Below the pieces are notes generated by a model. It did no database searches. It had not been told where the DNA came from and saw only the letters and a list, made by a program, of their open reading frames with translations. From Diaphorobacter sp. HDW4A (GTDB lineage Bacteria; Pseudomonadota; Gammaproteobacteria; Burkholderiales; Burkholderiaceae_C): a DNA stretch of 42,116 nt. A program made the translations under genes and the position numbers. Positions 9,344-17,192 of this stretch are shown piece after piece (within the stretch, counting starts at the first letter, position 1; every line of letters starts with the position of its first letter). The stretch spans positions 1-42,116 of the forward strand of contig NZ_CP049912.1 in assembly GCF_011305995.1 (NCBI RefSeq), written 5' to 3'.

Positions 9344-9978
9344 GGCAACCTCCATCCGTAGGTGCCATCCGATGCGGGCTTGACGTAGCACACGCCTTTT
9401 TCGACGTACCACCCTGGCCTATCGCACTTCGCCAAGCTGGCGAGGCTTCCGGTTTGCGCGAAACGGTAGGCCAAGCGCCCCTCTGGCGTGTTGGCCCATG
9501 CCGCCGCCGCTTTCTCGTCCTTGGCTTCGGTGTATCCCGCGCCGTATCCGGCCTGATAGCCCGAATCCTTGCCGCTGCTGTGCATGTACCAGCCGAACAG
9601 GCCGACGCACAGGAAGGCCACGGCGATGCAGCCCGCCGCCCACTGCCACATCTGCTTTGCTGATGTGTTGTGCGCGACCTCTTGCGCTGCTGCTGCTACC
9701 GCTTGCGCCAAATCCGCCTTGGCTGCTTCCGCTGATGCTTTCACGGTTGCATCCGCCGTTACCTTGAAATTGACCAAGGTATCTTTGGCTGCTTGTGCTA
9801 TCGCTTGCGGGAACTTCTCATACTGGCCTTGGTAGTGTTGCAAGGCCATGAGCACCAGCCACAGCGCATCATTGTTTTTCAGGCCGAGTGCATCCCGAAC
9901 CCGGTAAAGACTTTGCCGCTCCGCGTCACTGGGTTGCCTGCCGAGCAGCTTTGCAAAGCTGTCGTCAAGGTCACTCAT
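9340..9978 (-). CDS. TraM/MobE-like membrane protein of the mobilisation operon
   Basis: A 212-residue protein. The N-terminus is soluble (LLGRQPSDAERQSLYRVRDA, LWLVLMALQHYQGQYEKFPQ), followed by an Ala-rich helical stretch, one membrane segment (WAAGCIAVAFLCVGLFGWYM) and a C-terminal domain with two Cys (KCDRPGWYVEKGVCYVK). It starts 8 bases inside the ParA-like gene and its stop overlaps the next start. In IncP and IncQ-2 type mobilisation regions the third leftward gene (traM or mobE) sits here, and proteins with this layout occur in such operons. The function, perhaps helping transfer efficiency at the membrane, is inferred from position. Similarity to DUF6753 proteins is suspected but not tested. 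Confidence 0.6.
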   Translation of the reverse strand: MSDLDDSFAKLLGRQPSDAERQSLYRVRDALGLKNNDALWLVLMALQHYQGQYEKFPQAIAQAAKDTLVNFKVTADATVKASAEAAKADLAQAVAAAAQEVAHNTSAKQMWQWAAGCIAVAFLCVGLFGWYMHSSGKDSGYQAGYGAGYTEAKDEKAAAAWANTPEGRLAYRFAQTGSLASLAKCDRPGWYVEKGVCYVKPASDGTYGWRLP

Positions 9979-10654
9979 GGACTACGGCCTCCAATACCTT
10001 TTTAACCTCATTGCGCCACCGGGTAAGCTCCGCACGGTTGCCAATGGGCAGTTCCTTGAGTGCTATCGCAATGCTCATGCGCTTGCTGTAAATGTCATCG
10101 CTCACACGGTCGGCCAAGTCCGGGAATGTCACCGACTTCCCGCCGCGTTCCTCTACCGCCGTGCGCAGCTTGGAGCCGTTGTAAAGCTCGAATTTTTTTT
10201 CTTCTCCGAAGTGTCCATTGCGCACCACGTGAACGGCCGAGTTCGGGATTGCATCCATGTATTCCTTGAGCAGTTCGAGGCTATCCCGTTGACGGTTAAT
10301 CACCCACAGCGTGACCAGCTTGCGCTTGAGTTCCGCAAGCGTGCTATTCAGTGTTTCACCGTAGGTGCTCACACCCTTGTTATTCCGCGCTGCCGTGTTG
10401 ATGACCACGACGCTATCCGGTTTGCTATCGCACAAGTTCACTAGCTGAATCCATCCGTCCGCCTCATCCAGATTGATAAGCTCCGTTTCCGTGCTTTCCT
10501 TATAGGCTTTCCATACGTCCGGGTTAGAGGTGTCAGACTCAATCAGCAATACGCTTTCGCCGCGCTCTTGCAGGTAATCAACCGTTGCCATCGTGACAAG
10601 CGACTTGCCAACGCCGCCCTTGCTGCCACCGATCAGGTAAATGCTTTTCGCCAT
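9971..10654 (-). CDS. TraL/MobD-like P-loop ATPase (ParA/MinD superfamily)
   Basis: A 227-residue protein with a deviant Walker A of the ParA type near the start (GGSKGGVGKS, Lys12 and Lys17), the A'-like ESDTSNPD and the B-like VVVINTA. A clear ribosome-binding site (TAAGGAG) precedes ATG 10654. ParA-like ATPases next to an oriT, in the order traK-traL-traM, are typical of IncP and IncQ-2 plasmids, so I place it in the transfer apparatus. A separate ParA gene at 29.5 kb, with an RHH partner, serves as the partition candidate. The exact role of TraL/MobD proteins in transfer is not well defined. Confidence 0.75.
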   Translation of the reverse strand: MAKSIYLIGGSKGGVGKSLVTMATVDYLQERGESVLLIESDTSNPDVWKAYKESTETELINLDEADGWIQLVNLCDSKPDSVVVINTAARNNKGVSTYGETLNSTLAELKRKLVTLWVINRQRDSLELLKEYMDAIPNSAVHVVRNGHFGEEKKFELYNGSKLRTAVEERGGKSVTFPDLADRVSDDIYSKRMSIAIALKELPIGNRAELTRWRNEVKKVLEAVVHE

Positions 10655-10666
10655 GTTGCTTACTCC

Positions 10667-11023
10667 TTAAATGTCGTCGCTGTCAGGTTTCGGGGTGAAT
10701 GTCGCCTTTGATGTATCCGCAGGCTTCTTGACGGCGGGGCGGCGCGGGGGTGTGTCTCCCGGTGCTTGCACCGGGGCTTTTTTCGCTAGCTTTGCTCTCT
10801 GCAAGTAGCTCTTGAGCGTTGGGGTTGCGATGCTCAGACCTTCGCCGCGCAGCGTCTCTGAAATCTGGTCAAGCGTGTATCCACGCTTTTGCAAAGCCGC
10901 GATCTCTTTGGAAAGGATGCGCACGGCCTCTTGCTTGCTGTGCTCCTGCTTCTTCTTCTCTACTGGAGGCATCTCCCGCAGCTTTGCAGCGATAGCCTCT
11001 AGCTGTTCTGTTGTGTACTTCAT
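10667..11023 (-). CDS. TraK/MobC-like oriT-binding protein
   Basis: A 118-residue basic protein. ATG 11023 is preferred over the longer start at 11044 because AAAGGAGTT sits 6 bases before it. The centre carries a helix-turn-helix-like stretch, ALQKRGYTLDQISETLRGEG followed by IATPTLKSYLQRAK, which resembles the DNA-binding part of TraK-type proteins. The C-terminal tail is rich in Pro and Lys. First gene leftward of the oriT, it would bind and bend oriT DNA to favour relaxosome assembly. Family by position and pattern; moderately sure. Confidence 0.65.
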   Translation of the reverse strand: MKYTTEQLEAIAAKLREMPPVEKKKQEHSKQEAVRILSKEIAALQKRGYTLDQISETLRGEGLSIATPTLKSYLQRAKLAKKAPVQAPGDTPPRRPAVKKPADTSKATFTPKPDSDDI

Positions 11024-11044
11024 CGTGCTAACTCCTTTGCTCAC

Positions 11045-11335
11045 TGGTTACGGAGTTGACAGCATAGCGCCATTTGTGCTTGTTGCAAAGTGCGTCCCGT
11101 GCACCTAAACTGCTGATACGATAGTAAAGCGGTTGAGCTAACAGGATGCGGATTGTCATACACATGGCTACGCCATGTTCCTGCCAATCCCCGCCTGCCC
11201 ATTCGGCGCTTCGCTTCTCACGGTCTGGCTCATCCTGCAAGGGGCGCGCCCCTTGACCCCGGACAGTGCGGCGCTTTCGCTTCTTACTGTCCAAGACACA
11301 CCCCGCCCCCGCCGCCCCGGCGAGAAGGAGACACG
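11045..11335. other. oriT: Origin of transfer (oriT) region with IncP-type nic motif
   Basis: This is the spacer between divergent traK-like and traJ-like genes. CATCCTGC at 11231-11238 fits the IncP/Ti nic consensus YATCCTG|Y, placing the predicted cut between 11237 and 11238 on the + strand. Directly after it is a perfect 18-bp palindrome (CAAGGGGCGCGCCCCTTG, 11238-11255). Two further inverted repeats are visible: ACATGGC/GCCATGT at 11162-11178 and GGACAGT/ACTGTCC at about 11261-11292. These are likely sites for the TraJ-like and TraK-like proteins and relaxase. The cut position is predicted from the consensus, not shown. Confidence 0.75.
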
Positions 11336-11647
11336 ATGCCATTTGAAACGCAAGGGCCGGAACCGCTAGACGCCGTTATCAACGTGCGGCTGACCGCAGC
11401 GGAGAAGGCCCGTCTGAAAGAGGATGCCGACCTTGCCGGGTTGAGCATGTCGGAGCTTGTCCGCCGCCGTTACTTCGGCAGGCCGATCATTGCCAACGCC
11501 GACGCCGTGATGCTCAAAGAGCTACGCCGCATCGGCGGCTTGCTTAAACACATTCACAACGAAAGCGGAGGCGTTTACAGCAAGGAAACAGCCGGAGCGC
11601 TGCTGGCAGTGAAAGCCTACATCGAGAGGTTGAGCCGTGATCGTTAA
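11336..11647 (+). CDS. TraJ-like relaxosome accessory protein
   Basis: A 103-residue protein. ATG 11336 has a good ribosome-binding site (GAAGGAGAC). After a short tail it contains a ribbon-helix-helix-like segment, INVRLTAAEKARLKEDADLA followed by GLSMSELVRRRYFGRPI, then a helical C-terminus with LLKHIHNESGGVY. This is the pattern of TraJ/MobB/NikA-type proteins, which bind the oriT inverted repeat next to nic and recruit the relaxase. It overlaps the relaxase start by 11 bases, as in IncP traJ-traI, indicating translational coupling. Confidence 0.8.
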   Translation: MPFETQGPEPLDAVINVRLTAAEKARLKEDADLAGLSMSELVRRRYFGRPIIANADAVMLKELRRIGGLLKHIHNESGGVYSKETAGALLAVKAYIERLSRDR

Positions 11648-14306
11648 GAAGGTGCCGAACTCAAAAACCAAGCACAAGACGGGGAGCATCCGCGACTTGG
11701 CCGACTACATCCGCGAGCCGCACAACCAGAACCCGGATGAAAAGGTGCCGTACGCCAACGGGCGCGGTTTCCTCTGTGACGGCCACGCCGCACAGCGTGA
11801 AGAAATGGTAGCCCTTGCCGCTGAATCCGTGCGCAGCAAGAACCCGGTCAATCACTACATCATGAGTTGGCGAGAGGGCGAGCAGCCCAGCCCGGAGCAG
11901 GTGGAAGAAGCAGTAAGCATCTTCATGGAAGAACTCGGATGGAAAGACCACCAGGCCATCTACGGCTTGCACAAAGATACGGACAATATCCATCTGCACA
12001 TCGCCATCAACCGTGTGCATCCTGAAAAGCTCAAGATTGTCGAGATTAACCGGGGCTTTGATATCGAAATGGCGCACAAGGCCATTGCCCGGATTGAGCA
12101 CGCGCAAGGCTGGCAGCGTGAGCAAAACGGGCGCTATCAGGTGTTGGAGAACGGGGAGCTAGGCCGAGCGCCATACGACCCGGAAAAGCCACGCCAGCCC
12201 GACCAGAAGAAGCGGGACATGGAGAACCGCACCGGGGAGAAGTCAGCCCACCGTATCGCCATCGAGGACGGTGCAGCCATCATCAAGCAGGCGCAAAGCT
12301 GGGAGCAGTTGCACCGCGAGTTAGCAGCCAAGGGGATGCGCTACGAGAAAACCGGCAGCGGGGCAACCGTGTTTGTCGGGGATGTTGGCGTGAAGGCCAG
12401 CGACGTAGACCGCAACGCAAGCCTTGCCAAGATGCAGAAGCGTCTAGGCGAGTATCAGCCCGCGCCGCAGCATCAGCAGGTAGCGCAGCGCGAGCCGGAG
12501 CCTATCAAGCCAGACGTGCCGGGCTGGAAGGACTACATCACCGGGCGCAAGGCTCATTACGCCGCAAAGAACGCGGCCAAGCTGGCGCTGGACAAGCAGC
12601 AGGAGCAGGAGCGCAAGCAACTGGCCGAGCAGCAGAAGGCCCGCCGCGATGAACTCATGCGCGGCAACTGGAAAGGCAAGGGCGAAGTGCTCAACGCCAT
12701 GCGCAGCGTGATTGCCGCCGAGCAGGCCGCAGAGAAAGCCGCTTTGAAAGAGAAACACCAGAAGCAGCGTGAGCAGTGGCGGCAGCAGTTCCGCCCCTAT
12801 CCCGACCTGGAGCAGTGGCAGCGGATGCAGAAAAGCCCGGAGCTTGCCGAGCAGTGGCGGCACCGGGCCAGTGAACCGCAGCGCATCGAGGGCGACCGCA
12901 GCGAGCCGCCGACGGTGCGAGACATCCGCGCCTATGTGCCGGAAATCGTCGGTCAGCAGGTGCACTACAGCCGCAAGGACGAAGCGGGGAGGGGCGGGGG
13001 TGTGTCTTTCGTGGACAAGGGCAAGAGCATCGACATTCACGACTGGCGCAACCGGGACAGCACGCTTGCCGCCTTGCAGCTATCGGCGCAGAAGTGGGGC
13101 AGCTTCACCGTGACAGGGTGCGACGAATACAAGACCATGTGCGTGAAGTTAGCAGCAGAGCACGGCTTCAAGATCACGAATCCTGAGCTTCAGGAGAGCA
13201 TCCAGCGGGAGCGGCAGCGGATACAGCAGGAGAGGGCGCAAGCGATGAAATCGGAGCAGCTAAAGCAGTTCGAGCGGTACGCGGAAGCGGTAGGCGCGGA
13301 GCGTTACCGGGTGACAAGCATCAAGATGCGCGAGGACGGCGGCAAGCAAACCTTCATCCTCGACAAAAAGGACGGCATCACGCGGGGTTTCACGCCGCAG
13401 GAGATTGAGCAGCGCACGCCGGAGATGCAGCGCCTACAGCGCAGGGGCGAAAACCTCTACTACACGCCGCTATCGGACAAGAAGCATCACATCCTGATCG
13501 ACGACATGAGCCGGGAGAAGCTGGAGCGGCTTATCAAGGACGGCTACCAGCCCGCCGCCGTGCTGGAATCCAGCCCCGGCAACTATCAGGCCATCATCAC
13601 CGTGCCGAAGCTGGGGACGGTCCATGACAAGGACGTGGGCAACCGGCTGAGCGATGCCCTGAACCGCGAATACGGCGACCCGAAGCTATCGGGCGCTATC
13701 CATCCGCACCGCGCACCCGGCTACGAGAACCGCAAGCCCAAGCACCAGCGGGAGGACGGCAGCTATCCCGAGGTGCGCTTGCTCAAGGCCGAGCGCCGCG
13801 AGTGCGTCAAGGCGCTGGCTCTGTCCAGCCAGATCGACGCCGAGTATCAGCGGCAAGCCGCCTTGAAGGCGCAGCAGCCCGAGCGCAGCAAGGCCAAGCC
13901 CGCCTTGGAGCTTGCAGCGGCCAGCGGCAGCGCGATCGACGCCTATCAGCGGCATTACCGCGACGTGCTCAAGCGGCAGCGGGGCGGCGAGGTGGATTTG
14001 TCCCGCGTGGATTCCATGATTGCCGTGCGGATGCGCGTTACCGGCCACGATCAAGCCGCCATCGAGGGCGCTATCCGCCAGTGCGCCCCGGCCACCCGGC
14101 AGAAGGACGAGGGGCGCGACTGGAACGACTACGCGCAGCGCACCGCCCGCTATGCCTACAGCGCCGCAGGCGACCGGCAAGCCGCCGAGCTTGGGAAGTA
14201 CCGCCAGCAGTGGGAGAAGCTGGAAGGGCGCGAGCCTGTACGCCAGCAGGAGCAGGCCAAGGCGCAGAAGATCGAGCGCGACAACTCACCCGGCATGAGT
14301 CGATAA
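11637..14306 (+). CDS. traI: MOBP relaxase (TraI-like) with C-terminal primase-like domain
   Basis: An 889-residue protein starting at GTG 11637. Relaxase motifs: Tyr24 in LADYIRE as candidate nucleophile, and the metal-binding histidine motif (HKDTDNIHLHIAIN: His112, Asp114, His119, His121, Asn125). It resembles RP4 TraI closely in this part. Residues about 300-400 form a long charged coiled coil. Residues about 420-510 include a compact domain (YSRKDEAGRGGGVSFVDKGK). From about 600 there is a RepB/MobA-type primase-like domain (HHILIDDMSREKLERLI, then SSPGNYQAIITVPKL and GAIHPHRAPGYENRKPKHQ). It would nick oriT, stay bound to the 5' end and pilot the strand; the primase part could prime second-strand synthesis in the recipient. 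No mating-pair genes are present, so mobilisation would need a helper. Confidence 0.9.
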   Translation: MIVKKVPNSKTKHKTGSIRDLADYIREPHNQNPDEKVPYANGRGFLCDGHAAQREEMVALAAESVRSKNPVNHYIMSWREGEQPSPEQVEEAVSIFMEELGWKDHQAIYGLHKDTDNIHLHIAINRVHPEKLKIVEINRGFDIEMAHKAIARIEHAQGWQREQNGRYQVLENGELGRAPYDPEKPRQPDQKKRDMENRTGEKSAHRIAIEDGAAIIKQAQSWEQLHRELAAKGMRYEKTGSGATVFVGDVGVKASDVDRNASLAKMQKRLGEYQPAPQHQQVAQREPEPIKPDVPGWKDYITGRKAHYAAKNAAKLALDKQQEQERKQLAEQQKARRDELMRGNWKGKGEVLNAMRSVIAAEQAAEKAALKEKHQKQREQWRQQFRPYPDLEQWQRMQKSPELAEQWRHRASEPQRIEGDRSEPPTVRDIRAYVPEIVGQQVHYSRKDEAGRGGGVSFVDKGKSIDIHDWRNRDSTLAALQLSAQKWGSFTVTGCDEYKTMCVKLAAEHGFKITNPELQESIQRERQRIQQERAQAMKSEQLKQFERYAEAVGAERYRVTSIKMREDGGKQTFILDKKDGITRGFTPQEIEQRTPEMQRLQRRGENLYYTPLSDKKHHILIDDMSREKLERLIKDGYQPAAVLESSPGNYQAIITVPKLGTVHDKDVGNRLSDALNREYGDPKLSGAIHPHRAPGYENRKPKHQREDGSYPEVRLLKAERRECVKALALSSQIDAEYQRQAALKAQQPERSKAKPALELAAASGSAIDAYQRHYRDVLKRQRGGEVDLSRVDSMIAVRMRVTGHDQAAIEGAIRQCAPATRQKDEGRDWNDYAQRTARYAYSAAGDRQAAELGKYRQQWEKLEGREPVRQQEQAKAQKIERDNSPGMSR

Positions 14307-14309
14307 GAC

Positions 14310-14338
14310 TTGATGTAACTACAAAAAGACGCTACAAT
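14310..14338 (+). promoter_or_regulatory. Sigma-70-like promoter of the brnTA operon
   Basis: TTGATG (14310-14315), a 17-base spacer and TACAAT (14333-14338) make a good consensus match. The expected transcript start is near 14345, only a few bases before the brnT ATG at 14348, and there is no ribosome-binding site. The brnT message may therefore be almost leaderless. Confidence 0.7.
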
Positions 14339-14347
14339 AAGAACACA

Positions 14348-14626
14348 ATGGAACTTGAATGGGACGCCGATAAAGCGGCACGAAACCTGAAAAAGCACGG
14401 CGTTTCCTTCGAGGATGCCGAGCTTGTTTTTTACGACTCCGGGCGGGTTGAAGCCTACGACGGACGCGAGGACTACGGGGAAGATCGTTGGGCAACGATT
14501 GGGCTTGCCTACTCGGCTGTCCTGTATGTGGTCTACACCGTCCGACACGAGGAAACCATCCGCCTTATCTCTGCGAGGAAAGCAAATGCCGACGAAAGAA
14601 AGCAATATCGTGAAGCGAACTCTTGA
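14348..14626 (+). CDS. brnT: BrnT-family toxin (ribonuclease)
   Basis: A 92-residue protein beginning MELEWDADKAARNLKKHGVS, the typical BrnT start (WDxxKAxxNxxKHGVSF). It has FEDAELVF, then DRWATIGLAYSAVLYVVYT and RLISARKANADERKQY, ending in the usual family way (ISARxAxxxERxxY). BrnT is a RelE-fold ribonuclease that blocks translation and is neutralised by BrnA. As in known operons the toxin gene comes first and overlaps the antitoxin gene, here by 41 bases. On this plasmid it should act as a stability or stress module. Intact. Confidence 0.92.
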   Translation: MELEWDADKAARNLKKHGVSFEDAELVFYDSGRVEAYDGREDYGEDRWATIGLAYSAVLYVVYTVRHEETIRLISARKANADERKQYREANS

Positions 14627-14906
14627 CCTCAAGAAGCCGCCACAGTTGAGCGCCGAGCAGAAGGCGCGACTGGATGCCGTGGCCTCGATGCCGGATGAGC
14701 AGATCGACTATAGCGATGCACCCTATCTGCCTGATGCTGTCTGGATGAAGGCAGCGGAGCAATTGCCCCACACCAAGAAGCAAATCACGCTGCGCATTGA
14801 TGCCGAAGTGTTGGAGTTCTTCAAGCACACCGGCAAGCGTTATCAGTCGCGCATGAATGCTGTTTTGCGCTCCTACGTTGAGGCGCACAAGGCGCACGCG
14901 AAATGA
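14586..14906 (+). CDS. brnA: BrnA-family antitoxin
   Basis: A 106-residue protein starting at ATG 14586 inside the 3' end of brnT (MPTKESNIVKRTLDL). The N-terminal half is acidic and probably wraps the toxin (MPDEQIDYSDAPYLPDAVW). The C-terminal part is a ribbon-helix-helix DNA-binding domain (KKQITLRIDAEVLEFFKHTG, then RYQSRMNAVLRSYVEAH), which is expected to repress the brnTA promoter. Its stop overlaps the next start (ATGA), so a third gene is translationally coupled. Confidence 0.92.
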   Translation: MPTKESNIVKRTLDLKKPPQLSAEQKARLDAVASMPDEQIDYSDAPYLPDAVWMKAAEQLPHTKKQITLRIDAEVLEFFKHTGKRYQSRMNAVLRSYVEAHKAHAK

Positions 14907-15325
14907 GCGGCGACGACAAGCAGCTTGAGCTTGAAGCCCTCGCCGCCGTGGGCGAAATGCTCTTGTTCGACCAAGCCAGAGGCAACCCGGAAGAAGCCGC
15001 CCGCATCCTGCGATGTGCGCGGCTTTTTGCTCGTTCAGAGGATGCCGCGCAGCGTCTCAGCGAGCTATGCAACGAGGCGGGCAGTGATGCGACTTGGCGC
15101 GAAAACATCGTGGAGGAACTGCAAGACCGAGAGGACTTGCAAGCCGCCGAGGCAGCGATGGAAGCCCGCCGACAGGCCCAACTTGTTGCGCAAGCGGATA
15201 GTGTCGACACGGCCTTGCAGACCCTAATGGACGAGGTAGCGGCGGACACCTTCGGCAGTCTCGATGAAGGATATGCGGCACAGGCGCAGGCCGAGGCCGT
15301 GAAGGCGTGGCAGGGCAGGCAGTGA
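14903..15325 (+). CDS. Hypothetical helical protein coupled to brnA
   Basis: A 140-residue, Ala/Glu-rich, predicted helical and acidic protein (MSGDDKQLELEALAAVGEML, then FDQARGNPEEAARILRCARL). It has no membrane segment and no motif I recognise. The start overlaps the brnA stop by four bases, so it is part of the same transcript. It might be an operon passenger or a modifier of the toxin-antitoxin pair, but nothing in the sequence decides that. The next feature is the transposon end at 15367. Confidence 0.55.
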   Translation: MSGDDKQLELEALAAVGEMLLFDQARGNPEEAARILRCARLFARSEDAAQRLSELCNEAGSDATWRENIVEELQDREDLQAAEAAMEARRQAQLVAQADSVDTALQTLMDEVAADTFGSLDEGYAAQAQAEAVKAWQGRQ

Positions 15326-15366
15326 GCGGCATTTGTTGGTGTTTCATCGTAACCCGGCAAGTGTTC

Positions 15367-15391
15367 TGTCATTTTCAGAAGACGACTGCAC
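15367..15391 (+). repeat. 25-bp terminal inverted repeat (IRi) of the Tn402/Tn5053-type element
   Basis: It begins TGTCATTTTCAGAAGACGAC and ends TGCAC, the well-known end sequence of Tn5053-family elements. An additional inverted repeat (TCCTGATA/TATCAGGA, 15428-15449) lies between it and tniA and may be a regulatory or TniA-binding site. Confidence 0.85.
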
Positions 15392-15507
15392 CATTCAGCG
15401 CGGTTTGAAGCCTGTTGTGCATACGGCTCCTGATAACCCGATATCAGGATTCCTCTGCACAAAACTCGTCTATGCTCAATACTCGTGTGCACCAAAGCGA
15501 GGTGAGC

Positions 15508-17190
15508 ATGGCGACCGATACCGCACCGATTACCGAGCACGGCGTGGCCACCCTGCCAGAACAGGCATGGGAGCGTGCGCGTCGTCGTGCGGAGATCATT
15601 GGGCCGTTGGCGCAGTCGGAGACGGTTGGGCATGAAGCGGCCGACGCGGCAGCCCAGGCATTGGGGCTGTCCCGGCGGCAGGTCTACGTCCTGATCCGCC
15701 GTGCCCGGCTAGGTTCGGGGCTGGTCACTGACTTGGCTCTTGGGCAGTCGAGCGGTGGCAAAGGTAAAGGCCGCTTGCCGGAGTCGGTCGAACGAATCAT
15801 CCGCGAGTTACTGCAAAAGCGCTTCCTGACCAAGCAGAAGCGTAGCTTGGCGGCGTTCCACCGCGAAGTTGTGCGGGCGTGCAAGCTGCAAAAGCTGCGG
15901 GTGCCGGCGCGCAACACGGTGGCACTGCGGATCGCCGGCCTCGATCCGCGCGAGGTCACTCACCGCCGGGAAGGACAAGATGCCGCCCGCGACCTGCAAG
16001 GTGTTGGTGGTGTTCCGCCACCCGTCTCCGCGCCGCTGGAGCAGGTGCAGATCGACCACACAGTCATCGACCTGATCGTGGTGGACGAGCGCGACCGGCA
16101 ACCGATTGGCCGTCCGTACCTGACCCTCGCCATCGACGTATTCACCCGCTGCGTGGTTGGCATGGTCGTTACGCTGGAAGCCCCGTCCGCCGTCTCGGTC
16201 GGCTTGTGCTTGGTGCATGCCGCCTGCGACAAGCGCCCTTGGTTGGAAGGGTTGAACGTAGAGATGGATTGGCCGATGAGCGGCAAGCCCAGACTGCTCT
16301 ACTTGGACAACGCGGCTGAGTTCAAGAGCGAGGCGCTGCGCCGTGGCTGCGAGCAGCATGGCATCCGGTTGGACTATCGCCCGCTCGGGCAGCCGCACTA
16401 CGGCGGTATCGTGGAACGGATCATCGGCACGGCGATGCAGATGATCCACGACGAATTGCCGGGGACGACCTTCTCCAATCCTGACCAGCGCGGGGAATAC
16501 GCCTCCGAGAAGATGGCCGCCCTGACACTGCGCGAGCTGGAGCGCTGGCTCACATTGGCGGTCGGCACCTATCACGGCTCTGTGCACAACGGCCTGCTCC
16601 AACCGCCGGCCGCGCGCTGGGCCGAAGCTATCACGCGGACCGGCGTGCCAACCGTCATCACTCGCGCTACGGCTTTTCTGGTCGATTTTCTGCCCATCAT
16701 CCGCCGCACGCTGACCCGCACCGGCTTCGTCATCGACCACATCCACTACTACGCCGATGCGCTCAAGCCGTGGATAGCTCGGCGGGACCGCTTGCCTGCG
16801 TTCCTGATCCGGCGCGACCCGCGCGACATCAGCCGCATATGGGTGCTGGAACCAGAGGGGCAGCACTACCTGGAAATTCCCTACCGTACCTTGTCGCACC
16901 CGGCTGTCACCCTCTGGGAACAACGACAGGCGCTGGCGAAATTGCGGCAGCAAGGGCGCGAACAGGTGGATGAGTCGGCGTTGTTCCGCATGATCGGCCA
17001 GATGCGCGAAATCGTTACCACCGCGCAGAAGGCTACGCGCAAGGCGCGGCGCGACGCGGATCGACGCCAGCATCTCAAGGCAACGGCACCGCCTGTCAAA
17101 ACCACGCCACCACCGGGCGCTGACATGGATGGGCAGCAGGCAGACAACCAGTTGCCGGCCAAACCGTTCGACCAGATTGAGGAGTGGTAG
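15508..17190 (+). CDS. tniA: TniA transposase (DDE integrase)
   Basis: A 560-residue transposase. ATG 15508 (MATDTAPITEHGVATLPE) is chosen over earlier in-frame starts because it matches the usual family start. An N-terminal helix-turn-helix (ALGLSRRQVYVLIRRARLGS) binds the transposon ends. The catalytic core has Asp in QIDHTVIDLIVVD, Asp in LLYLDNAAEF and Glu in YGGIVERIIGTAMQM. The C-terminus has the beta-barrel part with RRDPRDISRIWVLEPEG, and it ends PAKPFDQIEEW. It cuts and joins DNA together with the TniB ATPase and TniQ. Intact. Confidence 0.95.
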   Translation: MATDTAPITEHGVATLPEQAWERARRRAEIIGPLAQSETVGHEAADAAAQALGLSRRQVYVLIRRARLGSGLVTDLALGQSSGGKGKGRLPESVERIIRELLQKRFLTKQKRSLAAFHREVVRACKLQKLRVPARNTVALRIAGLDPREVTHRREGQDAARDLQGVGGVPPPVSAPLEQVQIDHTVIDLIVVDERDRQPIGRPYLTLAIDVFTRCVVGMVVTLEAPSAVSVGLCLVHAACDKRPWLEGLNVEMDWPMSGKPRLLYLDNAAEFKSEALRRGCEQHGIRLDYRPLGQPHYGGIVERIIGTAMQMIHDELPGTTFSNPDQRGEYASEKMAALTLRELERWLTLAVGTYHGSVHNGLLQPPAARWAEAITRTGVPTVITRATAFLVDFLPIIRRTLTRTGFVIDHIHYYADALKPWIARRDRLPAFLIRRDPRDISRIWVLEPEGQHYLEIPYRTLSHPAVTLWEQRQALAKLRQQGREQVDESALFRMIGQMREIVTTAQKATRKARRDADRRQHLKATAPPVKTTPPPGADMDGQQADNQLPAKPFDQIEEW

Positions 17191-17192
17191 CC

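Noticed and set aside
9971..10654. The oriT-proximal ParA-like gene as the partition ATPase
   Set aside because: Its place in a traK-traL-traM type operon fits the transfer apparatus, and a better par locus with an RHH partner lies at 29.5 kb.
8768..15325. Self-transmissible conjugative plasmid
   Set aside because: Only the relaxosome genes are present; no coupling protein or mating-pair formation genes occur anywhere in the window.
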